Shown here: positions 23,210-34,297 of the stretch, piece by piece
Position numbering within the stretch: position 1 is the stretch's first letter
Layout of the letters: the number at the start of each line of letters is the position of its first letter
DNA from: Physcia stellaris
Lineage: Eukaryota; Ascomycota; Lecanoromycetes; Caliciales; Physciaceae
DNA: 64,000 nucleotides
NCBI GenBank assembly: GCA_018902385.1
Contig: JABSSW010000001.1
Location: 1,488,001 to 1,552,000 of the forward strand
Reading direction: 5' to 3'
Program-made: the position numbers and the translations under genes
The notes under the pieces: model-generated
The model's database searches: none
Seen by the model: the letters and a program-made list of their open reading frames with translations, nothing else
Told to the model about the DNA's origin: nothing

Positions 23210-26011
23210 GACTGGGACTACTCGAAAGAGTGACTAAACGACGAGAGCGAGAGCCTCGGAAAGAGTGAATAAATAAGTTGAAAAGAATCGAACTGCTGGA
23301 ATGAGATCTAGGGAAAGAGCCAGATAGAAATACTTATATGAAGAACATGACATGAGATGAAGGGTAGGGACGCGCATCTAGGCTCACAGAGAGAGATCTA
23401 TCGAAATCAGCCATGCTGACCGAGGTCCAGTGGACCTGGAGGTCTGGGGCAGTGGCGGAACCGCATAGGAATTAGTTCATGATGAGTCTTGTGAGCATCG
23501 AAGGGATCTCCTCGCAATTTTATCGACATGGCAGGCCTACCCCGACCTAGAACAGCTCGAACAGCACCGGAGACTGAGCGAGTGGACACAGCAAGGATTA
23601 GTGTATCATCTTGTGGGGTCGGTGGTCTGAATTAGGTGAGCTGCCAAGCAACGGATCTGCCAGTCATCGACTAATTCAATCGAGTGGATCGGACGCTAGC
23701 CCGGTAAAGTGCATTGCCACCGATCTGGGCTCGATCTGGTCTAAGCTACCCTCCGTATCGCTCGATAAAGATTAGCTCAAGAGTCTTCGCCTAATACAAC
23801 TAGCCGATTGGGTCAATGACCTTGTACGGTTGTACCTTACTTCCAATAGTGTGCCTGGAGTCGTTACACATCAGGACTCAGGAGGAACAAACCGAGCAGC
23901 TATCCAGCTATTCGATCTGGGCCTACATTTCCCCTGGAATTGAGCGGAGCCAGTCCATCGACCAGTCATCATCGCCGCGAACGTGGTTCTATTGGGCACA
24001 GGCGGCCCATATCCTTGAGTACTGACCTTTGCTGACCTCGTCCATCGAACATATATGTCGGGTCTAAACAGCATACAGGAATGCAAAAACAGTGGCTGTA
24101 GGTCACATTCGGTGACAAAGAGCTGTCAGTGCGTGGGGTCTCCGCTTTTTGCGATACTATTAAAACCCAAGTATCAACTAGTGGTGCATTGATGTCAGTG
24201 ACTCAGCCATGGATTCGTGAGGCACGCTACCGAGCACTTCCAGTCGGAGTGAAGCGTCGGAAACACTGAAAGGACGTGTCTGAATGTCATCTGCATCTCG
24301 GCCTTCCCATGGAATCCGAGCGGGAGCCATGTGGTCCTCCGACGTATCAGATGTTGCGGATCTGGAGCGGAGAACGACCATTTCTTGCGGGGAATGCTGT
24401 CAAGAGCAGCGTCGATGAACCAGGGTGATCCAACATGATGGCAACTAATTGATTCGGTCATTTATTAGGAATAAAGGCTTGGTGATAGCAGGACGGAGGA
24501 CGCACGGCCCTTCTTGCTGAGAGGTCGGCCCCCAAGCATGGGAGTATGGAGGATCAGGGAGCGGACTAGCCGGTCTGTGGCAAGAGCCCGTGGCGGAAAC
24601 GTCTATCCACCCATGGATCGGATTCCTTTGGAGATAGTGGCCGCGGAGAGCAAATGAGTAGCGTGACGCAGACGCAGTCCGCAAGGAGTCATGGCTTATC
24701 TACCCTCCTCTCGATCGATTCCGCAAATACGATGTTGCCATAATAGCCGTGGCATCAAAGCCAGTGGTGTTGGTCGCATCAGTAGCGCTGGTGTTCAGAT
24801 ATCCACCTTTCGGGCGAGATGTTCAATGGTGTAGTCCAGATTGGCGAATTTTTCCAAAGACCGTGAGACCAGAGAAGGCGTAGAGACTCCTGCTCAACGC
24901 CTAGATCGAATAAGTCGCCATCGCGCTTGCAAGATCAGCCAAAGGTTGCCTTTTTCCTGAGGACTGTCGCTCTTGTCGACATTTAAGCCTTCCACCATGT
25001 CAACAAGCCGATACGGCTCCATTCACTCCGCCTCCATGGTGTTTCCGGTCTCGTCGAGTCTCTACCTCCACGCTCCCTTGACCATGATTTTTACTCACTT
25101 CAGCATCACCTTTTTCCAAAGCCTCCATCCAGATCAGGAGATTGTTTCCTATCGACCTCTTTCCAAGGCCTCCATCCAGATCAGCAGACGCCTTCCTATC
25201 GGCCTTGTTCCAAAGCCTCCATCCAGATCAGGAGACGCCTTCCCATCACCCCTGCTACTAGCCCAGGAGCATTGACTTCGGAACCTGCGTCATCAGTCTC
25301 AATAACACCCACGGATAGACCATGCGTACAAGATGCCATATCTGGACAAACAGTCGAGGATCAATATCCAAACACCTCCGTAACGCCACCCTAAGCGCTT
25401 GTGTTAATCGCCGCACGTCCAGTGTTGTGTGCAGCAGCTGAGGAGTGGGTAAGTACGTAGCAAGTCTCTACAGTGCAAAGCCGACTTAGCGTCTTCCTTT
25501 CCATTCACAATTCGAGCTAAGCTCAAAAAGAAAGACTCAACATGCCGACGACCCTCCAGGAAGACGTACACAAACGTGGATCCGTCCAGAGTAGACTCGT
25601 GCAGTATATTGATAGCCCGAGCGAGGACATGATGTGCTTGCATGGCTGTTGACTCGTCTCCGCGACCGATCGATATAGAGAATTGACTCTCCGGTCCTTG
25701 CCACTTTAGTTCGATCTCCAAACTTTTGAAACACAATCTGATTAACGCAGGCCGCAAAGTTGTAGAACAAGGGCTTATCAATAACAGTGACGCTGAGTAC
25801 ATACGGACTGCAAAGGTCAGTTACGGCAGCCCAATCTTCGGGCTTTCGTATGCTTTAACAGCGCTCAACATGCCCTCTCCTACTCATCGACTGGGGGATA
25901 GAGTCTTCTTGCTCATGGATAAGCCATTGCGGGGATCGGGTCGATTGGCTCAGTATTATCATCATAGCTTTCCATTACATTGAGTCACCGCGCTGAACCT
26001 AAAGTCTGAGT
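23210..26011. other. gene-poor intergenic stretch
   Basis: About 2.8 kb without a recognisable gene. A minus-strand frame at 25404-25802 (start MYSASLLLISPCSTTL, 132 aa) has no domain I know and no clear partners; it may be a fragment. The three-copy tandem repeat at 25110-25256 lies here. The left end is the promoter of the secreted protein. Confidence 0.4.
25110..25256. repeat. 47-bp tandem repeat, three copies
   Basis: The phrase CCAAAGCCTCCATCCAGATC (one copy with a G) starts at 25116, 25163 and 25210, giving an exact 47-bp period. The spacer between phrases (CCTATCGRCC and similar) is also shared. 47 is not a multiple of three, so it is unlikely to be a protein repeat. Confidence 0.85.
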
Positions 26012-26914
26012 TTATTGCACAATGGCAACAAGCTGCTCGACCACAGCGCCAGGTCTTTCGAGCGGAATCAGATGCCCACAATCTTCCAGCTCCACGAGCC
26101 GAACCTCAAACCCACAGTGCTTTAGAAAAGCAACCGTTTCCTCCTCAACCCTCGGCATCGTCTCGACCTTATCACAACGCCCGGCCATTACCATCACAGG
26201 AAACCTGCGCTTTTCCACACTTACATTCTCAATTAGGTCCGTGATAGACTCCGCCATGCCGATCTCGATCCACCCTTTCTTCGCTCCAGGACTCATAGAC
26301 GCGCAGGCATCCGCCAGCTGTGCGGCTACACTTCCATCTAGTTGCTTGTATGAAAGGATGTTTGCGATAGTCCACATGGCGCTGTCATAGCTTTCGTAAG
26401 CCGTGAGCTGCCCCTGCCGCACTTCAGGCGGGAGAACCAGCGGTCCCGGTGGTGCAGGCGCCAGCAGTAGTAGCGACTGCACCCGAATACCTGAATTCAG
26501 ATCGAGGGTGCAGGCTAGTCGGAGCGCAATCTTGGCCGACATACTGTGCGCGCAGATTATCAGACTCGACACGTTCGCGATTTGCCCGACTTCAGGACTC
26601 CGCAAAAAGTGCAGGAGATCGGCTGTAAGCAACTCGATGGAGTGGCGTGCTGGCTCGTTGTCCGAGTCGTCTCCAAGACAGGCTTTGCCGGTCCCTCTGT
26701 AGCTGATTGCGATACTGGCATTATCGGCGCATTTTGAGCCCAGGCTGCGTTGAATCTGGGAATATGTATCGGCGCTGCCGCCCCAGAACGGAAGAAATAA
26801 AAATGTTGCCGGTCGGGTTCCAGATCTTGGAGGCTCGTAAATCTCAGCAGCTGTTGCTACCTGAGCGGTGCCAGACTCGTGCAACAGTATCGTCCTGAAT
26901 CCTGAATCGGCCAT
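26012..26914 (-). CDS. alpha/beta-hydrolase fold protein
   Basis: Intronless, 300 aa from the ATG at 26914; an upstream in-frame extension has no ATG. Fold signatures: LFLPFWGGSADTY (oxyanion strand), nucleophile elbow CAHSMSAK, Asp in AGRCDKVET and His in CGHLIPLERPG near the C-terminus, all in the right order for a Ser-Asp-His triad. No signal peptide, so likely cytosolic. Resembles small fungal esterase/peroxidase-like hydrolases; the substrate is unknown. Isolated from its neighbours by 1 to 2.5 kb. Confidence 0.85.
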   Translation of the reverse strand: MADSGFRTILLHESGTAQVATAAEIYEPPRSGTRPATFLFLPFWGGSADTYSQIQRSLGSKCADNASIAISYRGTGKACLGDDSDNEPARHSIELLTADLLHFLRSPEVGQIANVSSLIICAHSMSAKIALRLACTLDLNSGIRVQSLLLLAPAPPGPLVLPPEVRQGQLTAYESYDSAMWTIANILSYKQLDGSVAAQLADACASMSPGAKKGWIEIGMAESITDLIENVSVEKRRFPVMVMAGRCDKVETMPRVEEETVAFLKHCGFEVRLVELEDCGHLIPLERPGAVVEQLVAIVQ

Positions 26915-28630
26915 CTTTAGGATTTTTATCGCGATATTGAGAGGATGCAAAGATACGGAAACAGCAAGCCATCATGGCTACTGCGACATGGATAAATGGG
27001 AAGGATCACGCTAAGCGTAAAACGCTGGCGGGGCTTTTCAGCTAGGATCTATGGTCACTCGCAGCGACTGGAGCACTCACATCCCTCACGAAAGGTACTT
27101 AGGGTCCCTGATCATACACGAATCAGTGTGATTACTGGCTCACCTTCTCTCTAAAGTCTGCTGTTCAAGGATAAAAGAAGACATTGCAAAGAGTGAACTG
27201 GACCTACTACATCACGTCCCAAATAACATGATATCACATCATCGGATCTGGACATACATCTTCCATAAAAAGAAATATGTAATACTGAAAATCGAAAAAG
27301 CTGGAAGTAGATGATGATTGCTCGAGGAGTACTTGAGCTTGTGATGGGATCGACAACGCGAGGAATATCCCCGATTATTTCGGTTCACCGTCCCACTCGG
27401 TGAACCTGTTTAAGGATACGAATCTTAGGACCTCTTCATACTTCCTTAGATTTTTCAATAGAAAATGTGGTCACTATTGACTACTATCTCCAGCGACCTC
27501 AATATTTCAATAGCATCTTCACCTCAAGACTTCAATGTTTATTTCTCTTTGTTTGGCCGAAGGCTCGGTTAACATCGCAGCTGTGCTAGACGATGAGATA
27601 GCTAGGCGTTTGGTAGAAAAGGGAAAAGTCAAGTGACTGTTCGCTGGATGACGATCATTTCTTGCTTGGATTTGCAGCCTGATCTTGTTCGGTGGTGCTT
27701 AGGACTGCTTTTGGTGATGGCATACTGATACTATTAGTTCCTTCGTCGGTGGTTCTTCCTCGGATGATGATTGTCTTCCGAATACAATTATCCTACGAGA
27801 GTATATTGTAATAAGATTTGAGGTCGAGATTTAGAGAGGAATCGAGCAGTTGGGCGAATGTAGGAGAAGCAAAAGCGGAATCATCTTCCGCGAATGGAAT
27901 CATTCCCGCACAGCTCTTGGCAAAATTCGGAGTGCTGGAGTGCAAATTTTTCTTTCCTGCGGATTGCGGAACCACAATGGTTGTTCCAATGCTGGAAGCA
28001 ACGATACATAATTTCAAAACAACATCAGCTGGTTTCGGAATCTCGGTTAGTGCGTTTTGCTCATCGCTGAGATGGCAATTGTGAGGTATACCAGTTGCCG
28101 AGCTGTCCTTTCCTACATGTAGGCTTCTGTGCAATATCAAGCTTTCGCAAAGGTCCGTAAATCGGATTTTGGCTTTTTCGGTTAAACGCGTACCTGTATG
28201 AAAACCCTTCAGTCCAAGTCAATCCAGTCGAGGGATCAACCAATCTCGGTTCGGAGTTCATTTTAAGCCGACTTTTCTGCTTTTGTTGCTGCCTGCTTGG
28301 GGCTTACGTGCAACTGTTCCAATTTCAATTTACCCCCTTATAAAATTTGCGGCACTATAAACGGTAATAATGATTACCACACCTGGTCGATGTGGCATTC
28401 AGTGCTCGGAAACGGAGATGTGATACACCGATCCCTTCGGTGCGATTGAAGTATCCAAACTGCTATTTGAACGCGTTCCCTCCTAATGTCATTGTCTTGA
28501 TGCCGTAGGGGGAACCTCTAGCCATTTACTAATACATAGTGATTTCCGATACTCTTCTCAACAGTTTCCAGCTCTTTTATCTCTTATCTATCGTACAATT
28601 GTCACACTTCATCTTCAATCTGCATCACCA
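26915..28630. other. intergenic, no recognisable gene
   Basis: Contains frames on both strands around 27793-28261 that mirror each other and have no domain. The last 80 bases before 28631 look like a pyrimidine-rich fungal leader. Confidence 0.4.
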
Positions 28631-28792
28631 ATGGGCCGCGTACTATCCAGAATGCCTCCGTTAAAAGTCTTGATCTGCGGTGGCGGCTGTGCTGGGCCTA
28701 TGTTCTGCAGAAATAGTTGCTATCCTATAAAGCCTAAGCATCGAAAACTCTGTTTCCGGCTGCAGAAGGAAGCCATTGGATCGTTATCATAA
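28631..28792 (+). pseudogene. decayed start of an FAD-dependent monooxygenase
   Basis: An ATG at 28631 after a clean CT-rich leader opens a frame reading PPLKVLICGGGCAGPM. This is the beta-strand/GxGxxG dinucleotide-binding start of fungal PHBH-type flavin monooxygenases. The expected next helix and strand are absent; the frame ends at about 28792 without further similarity, and no continuation is found in the next 600 bases. It seems to be a truncated relic keeping promoter and first exon. Confidence 0.5.
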
Positions 28793-29389
28793 CTGATCCT
28801 AAGTTAGCTTTGTAAAAACCTTTATTCTTGCTTTACAAAATAATATACAACAATGCTGAAATTTTCAGAACCTCGGTCTTCTATTATTAAAGCCGCCAGG
28901 GATATCAACGTCTCGAGGCGATCCGTGATGTCTTTCTGCTCTGTGGCATGGAGCCACACTATGAAGCCAGACTAGTCCAACGAAATTTCGACATGCCTTC
29001 CAATGAGCGACTTACCGATAATCTTGTATTAGCGGTTTAAGCGAAAACATCCAGTGGTCTGTGATGTTCTGTTCCATATTTAGGTCTTCAAACCTTACTG
29101 TATCATGGCCTCATTTGCTGCCCCTCAACTTAGTTAGTCAAGATTGTAACGTGGCGGAGTAGAGGCTGGAACAAATCTCGACCGTAGCCATCACTTTGAG
29201 AGCTGAATAGTTGGAACCAAATGTCCTTTAGACATCGAACATTCAACATTGGATGCTGCCATTCAAGGTACCCACTCTGTTATGTACAAAACCATTGATA
29301 AGCCAGACCATTCCGCATTGCCCCAAATCGCTTCACAATGACAAATCATTCTCCGGCTCGGCCAGCGTGCCACTCAGTCTCGCTGACAT
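28793..29389. other. no recognisable gene
   Basis: Likely the decayed body of the monooxygenase relic plus the 3' flank of the minus-strand gene; nothing else seen. Confidence 0.35.
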
Positions 29390-30404
29390 CTACCGCCGTC
29401 TATGATCATCGCTCCGTCTGTAGTAATCATCATGCCGCCGGTAGTCATCATTGTGTCTGTGATTCTCCCCACGCCGGTAGTCGTAGTCGTAATCGTCCTC
29501 CCGATCCCGCAGCTCAGCTAAAAGTCTCTCCTTTTTCCTGATTGCTCTTTCTTCCTGCTCTTTGCTTAGTTTCTTCGCAGCTTGATGCCGCCCCCACCCC
29601 AGCCTGACGTTGTTTGCACTGATGCCAAGCACCGCGACACTAAACATATCCATTGCAAGGGCTTTGTTGCGTAGCTTCTGCTCCTCATGTGAACACATTT
29701 CGCCCTGCTTGACGGCATTTTTGCGCGCATGGTACGCCTTCGTGGTTTGATACAGACCGTTGGCAGCAGCAATGCTGGTAATGCAGGCAAGACCAGCTGT
29801 TAGGGCGATGTTCTTCCGGCGTTGCCTCTTTTGCTTGGCTTCTTCCGAAGAAGAGTAGTCACTTAGCTCCTCCTCTTTCTCTTCTTTGGGGTTATCGTTG
29901 CATTTATCGCTGCATGGCACATGGCGGAGACCTCTGCTGTCCTTCTTGCGTCTGGATGACCTTCGACTAGAGGTATCTGAATCGGAGTCGGAGTCTGCAT
30001 CGGAGTCATAGTAGTGCCGGCGTTGAATCTGACCTGGGCAATTTAGAATCAGTTGGTTCACCCTGGAAGAAGGGTTTTCTATACCTCCGGCCGGCGAGAG
30101 GCTATGTCGTCGTCGTGCTACTGCGTTTCCACCCCCTGTGCCAACCGTAGCCGCAGCAGTCGGGCTTACTGATTTGACTGACCTGCAGCCATAGTCATCG
30201 TAGGCAGCCGGGCGAGCTTGTGATCGGTAGCTGTCGCGAGAATTTGCTCTCCGACGAGCCTGGAATTCCTCAACACGATCATTGGGTGATAGCATGTAGG
30301 GGGAGCCTTTTTGGTAAGTCTCTACAATTTCTGTCCTGTGTGTGAGTTTTTGCACTCGAAGAAGCTGTTGTCAGAAACTCACCTCTGTCACGGTACTCGG
30401 GCAT
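29390..30404 (-). CDS. Arg/Ser/Asp-rich protein with central hydrophobic segments
   Basis: Proposed exons (minus) 30404-30383, 30330-30085 and 30033-29390, about 303 aa. The second intron (30034-30084, 51 nt) contains no stop and is a multiple of three, so it may be retained; it has GT..AG ends and a CTGATTCTAA branch-like stretch. The N-terminal half is basic and Ser-rich with an acidic run DSDADSDSDSD. Two moderately hydrophobic segments follow (start IALTAGLACITSIAAANG and MFSVAVLGISANNV). The C-terminus is a tail rich in Arg, Asp, Tyr and His repeats (DDYRRHDDYYRRSDDHRRR). This resembles fungal proteins of the DUF3824-like kind with charged low-complexity tails. Function unknown. Confidence 0.7.
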
Positions 30405-31242
30405 TTTCAGGTTATGGAGTAATGGTAAGCAATGGTAAGAATGGATTGCGAGGACTGTAGGCGAATAATCAGGGAGCTGAGACAGAGAGATTGTGAAGAC
30501 AACGATCACGGAGGCAACAATTACATCGAGAGGAATTGACGGTGAAAAACAGAAGAGATGAAGCTTGAAGGCCAGATAGCGGTCAATTAGCTATGACAGA
30601 TGTGAAATGATAGCGGAGGCTGTGCCTGGATCCTTCTGAACCGCATTCTGTTTCAGAGCAGCAACAGCGGCGATGAAACGACAATTATAGGCAAATTAGT
30701 CCGACACCGATCAGACCAGGCACCGGTACGATTGCGAAGATAATGCTTGCTCTTCCCGCATCATTGTTGTGCTTACCCCAGTCATGGCGGATTCAATCAC
30801 ATATCTTGTGAGAGAGGGGTGAATGCGAGGTGGCCTAGATCCTGCCATGAAAACTGTACAATGATTGCACAAGGACCCATGTTTGCAGTAAGTACCGCAA
30901 GATGTCAGCACGAAGGATCAGCGGAGTGGTGATGAGACCAGGCTCAAGGTCTTCAGTGTGCAAAAGCCATCCAACCATCTGGCAAATGAATGTATTGGAT
31001 ATCGGGGTTGGGAGTAGTTCTACTGCGGACACGCGAATGTTTCTGCATGCTTGGCATTCCTCCGCCCTACCAATCATTTGTCTATCGACGGCAGCAAATT
31101 CAACAACGTCGTTAATTCCAGCTCGATACCAAGTCATTATTATTACTCTTCCTTCATCGAATTCTCACCCTCCACCTGGGTCTCATCACCTTTCCACGCG
31201 GATTCACGCACACCGCTCCAGAGCAGCCGTCATACTCCAGTC
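30405..31242. other. intergenic, no recognisable gene
   Basis: Carries the promoter of the Arg/Ser-rich gene on its left and the 3' end of the NADase gene on its right. Overlapping short frames only. Confidence 0.4.
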
Positions 31243-32101
31243 CTACCAACAGCCCTCACCCCTCCCTGGGCCTGGCTCTGTCCCAATACCTTTGTGCCTC
31301 ACGAGAAAGCCCTTCTCGATGAGCTGTAACACATTGCCAGCGTCTCCAATGTAGAATTGCGCTCCAAGTCCAGGCTGTCCGAACCATGGTGCTATCGGAC
31401 CTCCAATAACAGGTAATTCCCTTTCAACTACATAGACATGGTAGTTGTATGGGTAGTCAGGAGCCAAGGGTGATGTGTCAAGACTGGAAGGTGGTAGAGC
31501 GCGCTGAGCGTACGGTGATTCGGCTGCCGATACGAAGCTGCCTTGACGAAGGTTAGGACTGGTTCACCGTGGCAATGGAGAATTTGGAAAGTAAGACAGG
31601 AATGACGCAACAAGAGAAAACCTACCGTACTCGCTTCCAAAGCGATCCAACTTCGTCCCTGGCAGCAACGTCATATTACCCTTGATTGGCTTTCCTTCCA
31701 CATCCAATTGGAACCCATCTTGTGGCGGGTACCTGTATAGACCAGTCTCTGGATCTGTCCACTTGGCAAGGAACACTCCCGGAGGATGACCGCCAAAGCG
31801 ATCATAGTCCGACACAAAGCTGCGAAGAGGGAAGGCCGTCGGAAGTTGCACGGGGCCAAGTCGTGGATCATTGCAGACGTAAGCCGAGCCTGATGGACCG
31901 GTATCATTGGTACCTCTGCAGTCACACTGGGTCGGCGTTGAAGAAAGGGAAAGAGGCCGCTGCTGCTGGGCGTCAGACCGAAATGAAGGCTAGGGAGGAG
32001 GAGGTCCCTACCAAGGCTACACGCACTTCAATACTGGGATACGATAGCGAGGACTGGATGTATGATATCAGGATGAGAAGGAAGAACGACTTCATGTTCA
32101 T
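31243..32101 (-). CDS. secreted TNT-domain NAD glycohydrolase
   Basis: Proposed exons (minus) 32101-32027, 31965-31626 and 31541-31243, 237 aa with matching phases. Signal peptide at residues 1-20 (a second ATG lies two codons on). A Cys-rich segment (CDCRGT and later YVCND) resembles that of fungal NADases. Then comes the TNT fold (tuberculosis necrotizing toxin family): motifs PPQDGF, LPGTKLDRFGSE, YAQRALP and APWFGQPG. The Arg of YAQRALP and the Gln of FGQPG match residues known to matter in the Aspergillus fumigatus conidial NADase. Enzymes of this family split NAD to nicotinamide and ADP-ribose outside the cell. No immunity partner is apparent nearby, as expected for a secreted fungal form. 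Introns are 61 and 84 nt. Confidence 0.85.
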
Positions 32102-32228
32102 TGTATGCTTTGCTCATACACAAGTACAGAATACGAAAGCATCCTCCGTCCGGACAGATGCCACTACTTTATATTACGAAGTCGACATACTGAAAGCGGG
32201 GAAAGGGTGTGCATGTTTGTTGAGGAGA

Positions 32229-32562
32229 CATGGATACATGCAACAGATAGTGGGTTATGCGAGAACGAAAATCGTGGTCAGAAGGTTGGACGGGATCCGA
32301 TGCGTAACGAAAATGAAAGAATTGACCTTGACGGGAATGACCGCGTCGTTCACTTTATGCTGACCGCCTCCGCAACGGTGTGATGTGGATACGGTTAGAG
32401 GCATGCCCATGTGCAACAGGAAAGTGGCCATGCAAGACGAGAACCGCGGGCAGAGCGTTGGACGGGAACAGCTGCGTAACGAAAATGGGGAGGATCGATC
32501 TCGACTAGAATAGCTGCATCATTCGGGCTATGATGATCACCTCCGCAACGGCGTCCTATGGG
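32229..32562. repeat. diverged direct duplication of about 172 bp
   Basis: Shared blocks GTTGGACGGGA (32285 and 32457), TGCGTAACGAAAATG and CCTCCGCAACGG (32367 and 32540) recur with a spacing of 172-173 bp. It lies just upstream of the NADase start codon, in its presumed promoter. Confidence 0.7.
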
Positions 32563-33074
32563 CTGGCATGATGCATGGAATCCTCTGAGGTGGCCCTGTA
32601 CCTCTTTGCGTGACACGATCTACATCGGCCATAAGACGCTCACCCGTCTATGGACTATGCATCATATTGTCACATGAAAAGTCCAAAGACGTCATGTGAA
32701 CGAAGTTTCCTTTCTCTTCTCATCCAAGGTCGGCTACCCGTTGAGTGGATTTGTACCGCTTCTACAAGCCCAAGAGATAGGATCGAAACACCATTGGAAA
32801 CCCGAGGCGGCCACTAATCTGGCTCAACGCTTGGTAAACCAGATGAAGTTTGAATGTCCAGTGCGTGTTAGGGATAGGTATAGCCAATATTGGTTTCTTC
32901 GTTCGTAAGACACGGTGATGTGAGTTTGGACGGCTGGGGCTTTATAGCATTCTGTTTATGTGTCGATTTCAATTTATGTAGTAGAAAATTGAGGTAACCT
33001 TGATAGCGCGAATCAGGCCGATCTCAGCGGCTGGAATCTAGACTTTTCTCTGACTTGGAGATCTGGAATTCAGA
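32563..33074. other. no recognisable gene
   Basis: Only short frames; 3' flank of the GrpB-like gene at the right. Confidence 0.4.
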
Positions 33075-33659
33075 TTAAGGGTGTCTCGAGGCCGCCCTGG
33101 GATACGGAGTCTCTCGATCCAACGTCGTATTCATTCGCTCGTTCGTCGCAGATTCTTCCTTCCGGATGCTGACGTTCTCAAGGATCTTACTTACAACCTC
33201 GTTCTTACCTTCACAATACTCATCCATATCGCTTAAATCTTGACTAGCTAGCCGCACTTTCACAGCAGCGTATTCGTTCCTCAAGCCTTTATCCAGCTTC
33301 AAAATATCCCTCACAGCGAGGTTATTGATGAGCGCAAAACAGCCTTCAACGCAGACATAGAGGTTTCTAACTGGGCTCTTCGAAGGCGCGCGCAGTGCAT
33401 GACGGTCTGGAACTCCCCATTCGCCCCTGTACTCATACCCAATTGCCTTGCACGCCGAGACTGCATCTTGAACATTCTGGCGTGTGACGATGATATCGAT
33501 ATCTATGATCGGCTTCGCGACGAGGCCGGGTACAGATGTACTACCCACGTGTTCGATAGAGTGATACGAGACTGCCTTGAGTGCTTCTGTAAGTTCAGAC
33601 TTGATCTCGAGGAAATCTGAGGCCCATCGTGGGCTATATGGCTCGAGTACTACTCGCAT
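33075..33659 (-). CDS. GrpB/UPF0157 family protein (nucleotidyltransferase-like fold)
   Basis: Intronless, 194 aa. The core motif IEHVGSTSVPGLVAKPIIDIDI is the hallmark of the GrpB family, with the GS and D-x-D residues of the polymerase-beta-like fold. The middle contains RNLYVCVEGC and a domain-end RNEYAAVK. The start MRVVLEPYSPRWASDF is as usual for the family (Y-x-x-x-W). About 170 aa is the normal size; the extra Arg-rich C-terminal 25 residues are not conserved. Biochemical role of the family is not settled. Cytosolic, no signal. Confidence 0.9.
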   Translation of the reverse strand: MRVVLEPYSPRWASDFLEIKSELTEALKAVSYHSIEHVGSTSVPGLVAKPIIDIDIIVTRQNVQDAVSACKAIGYEYRGEWGVPDRHALRAPSKSPVRNLYVCVEGCFALINNLAVRDILKLDKGLRNEYAAVKVRLASQDLSDMDEYCEGKNEVVSKILENVSIRKEESATNERMNTTLDRETPYPRAASRHP

Positions 33660-33789
33660 AATTCTGTTTGATCAGTAATGTAATCTTCGAAAAAGAGAGA
33701 CTGGCGTACGCAGTCCGACTACATACTGTACATTATTACCTTAAGTATCAGGAGTACGGTGCTGTTGGGGGGCGCTTCCGATTGGTTTT

Positions 33790-34121
33790 CCCGGGTGCAG
33801 AACTCTTGCTAATGCTTGGCACTCGTAGATCTTTTTTACCCCACAAGATCCCGAGTTCGTCACCAAGATTTCATATCAAACCTAACCCTGAAACGAAAAA
33901 AGTCTGGCATTTGATCATGTCAAATTTTCAACTCGATCAATACGTTGTCATTCGATATCAAATTTACTATTTCATTTTTGTATCGATCATATTATCGAAC
34001 AAACGTGTTTGAATAATAAATTATGTTGTTAACATTGAGTTACATCGACTGGAAATCTTGAATCTGTTGAGGTAAAAAAGATTTACGAGTGCCAAGCATT
34101 AGCAAGAGTTCTGCACCCGGG
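33790..34121. mobile_element. MITE with 51-bp terminal inverted repeats
   Basis: The left arm 33790-33840 (start CCCGGGTGCAGAACTC) and the right arm 34071-34121 are inverted copies with a single C/T mismatch. The 230-bp interior is AT-rich and non-coding. Total 332 bp. No clear target duplication found. It lies between the divergent GrpB-like and F-box genes, ending 176 bp before the F-box ATG. Confidence 0.88.
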
Positions 34122-34297
34122 AATTGTTGCTCGTATGACTCACGTGATGGATTTCAGACCTACACTACTATCGTACCTTCTCTAAACTCCTTCGATTCAC
34201 CAGATGCCGCCTCACATATAAAGGCGCTTTTGTCCCAAATGCTTTTGACATTAGTATAGAGTATACCAACAATCTGTGCGGCAGCTTTCTAGCATAT

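Noticed and set aside
31686-32363. A 225-codon plus-strand frame over the NADase gene
   Set aside because: Antisense to the NADase exons and promoter; no domain.
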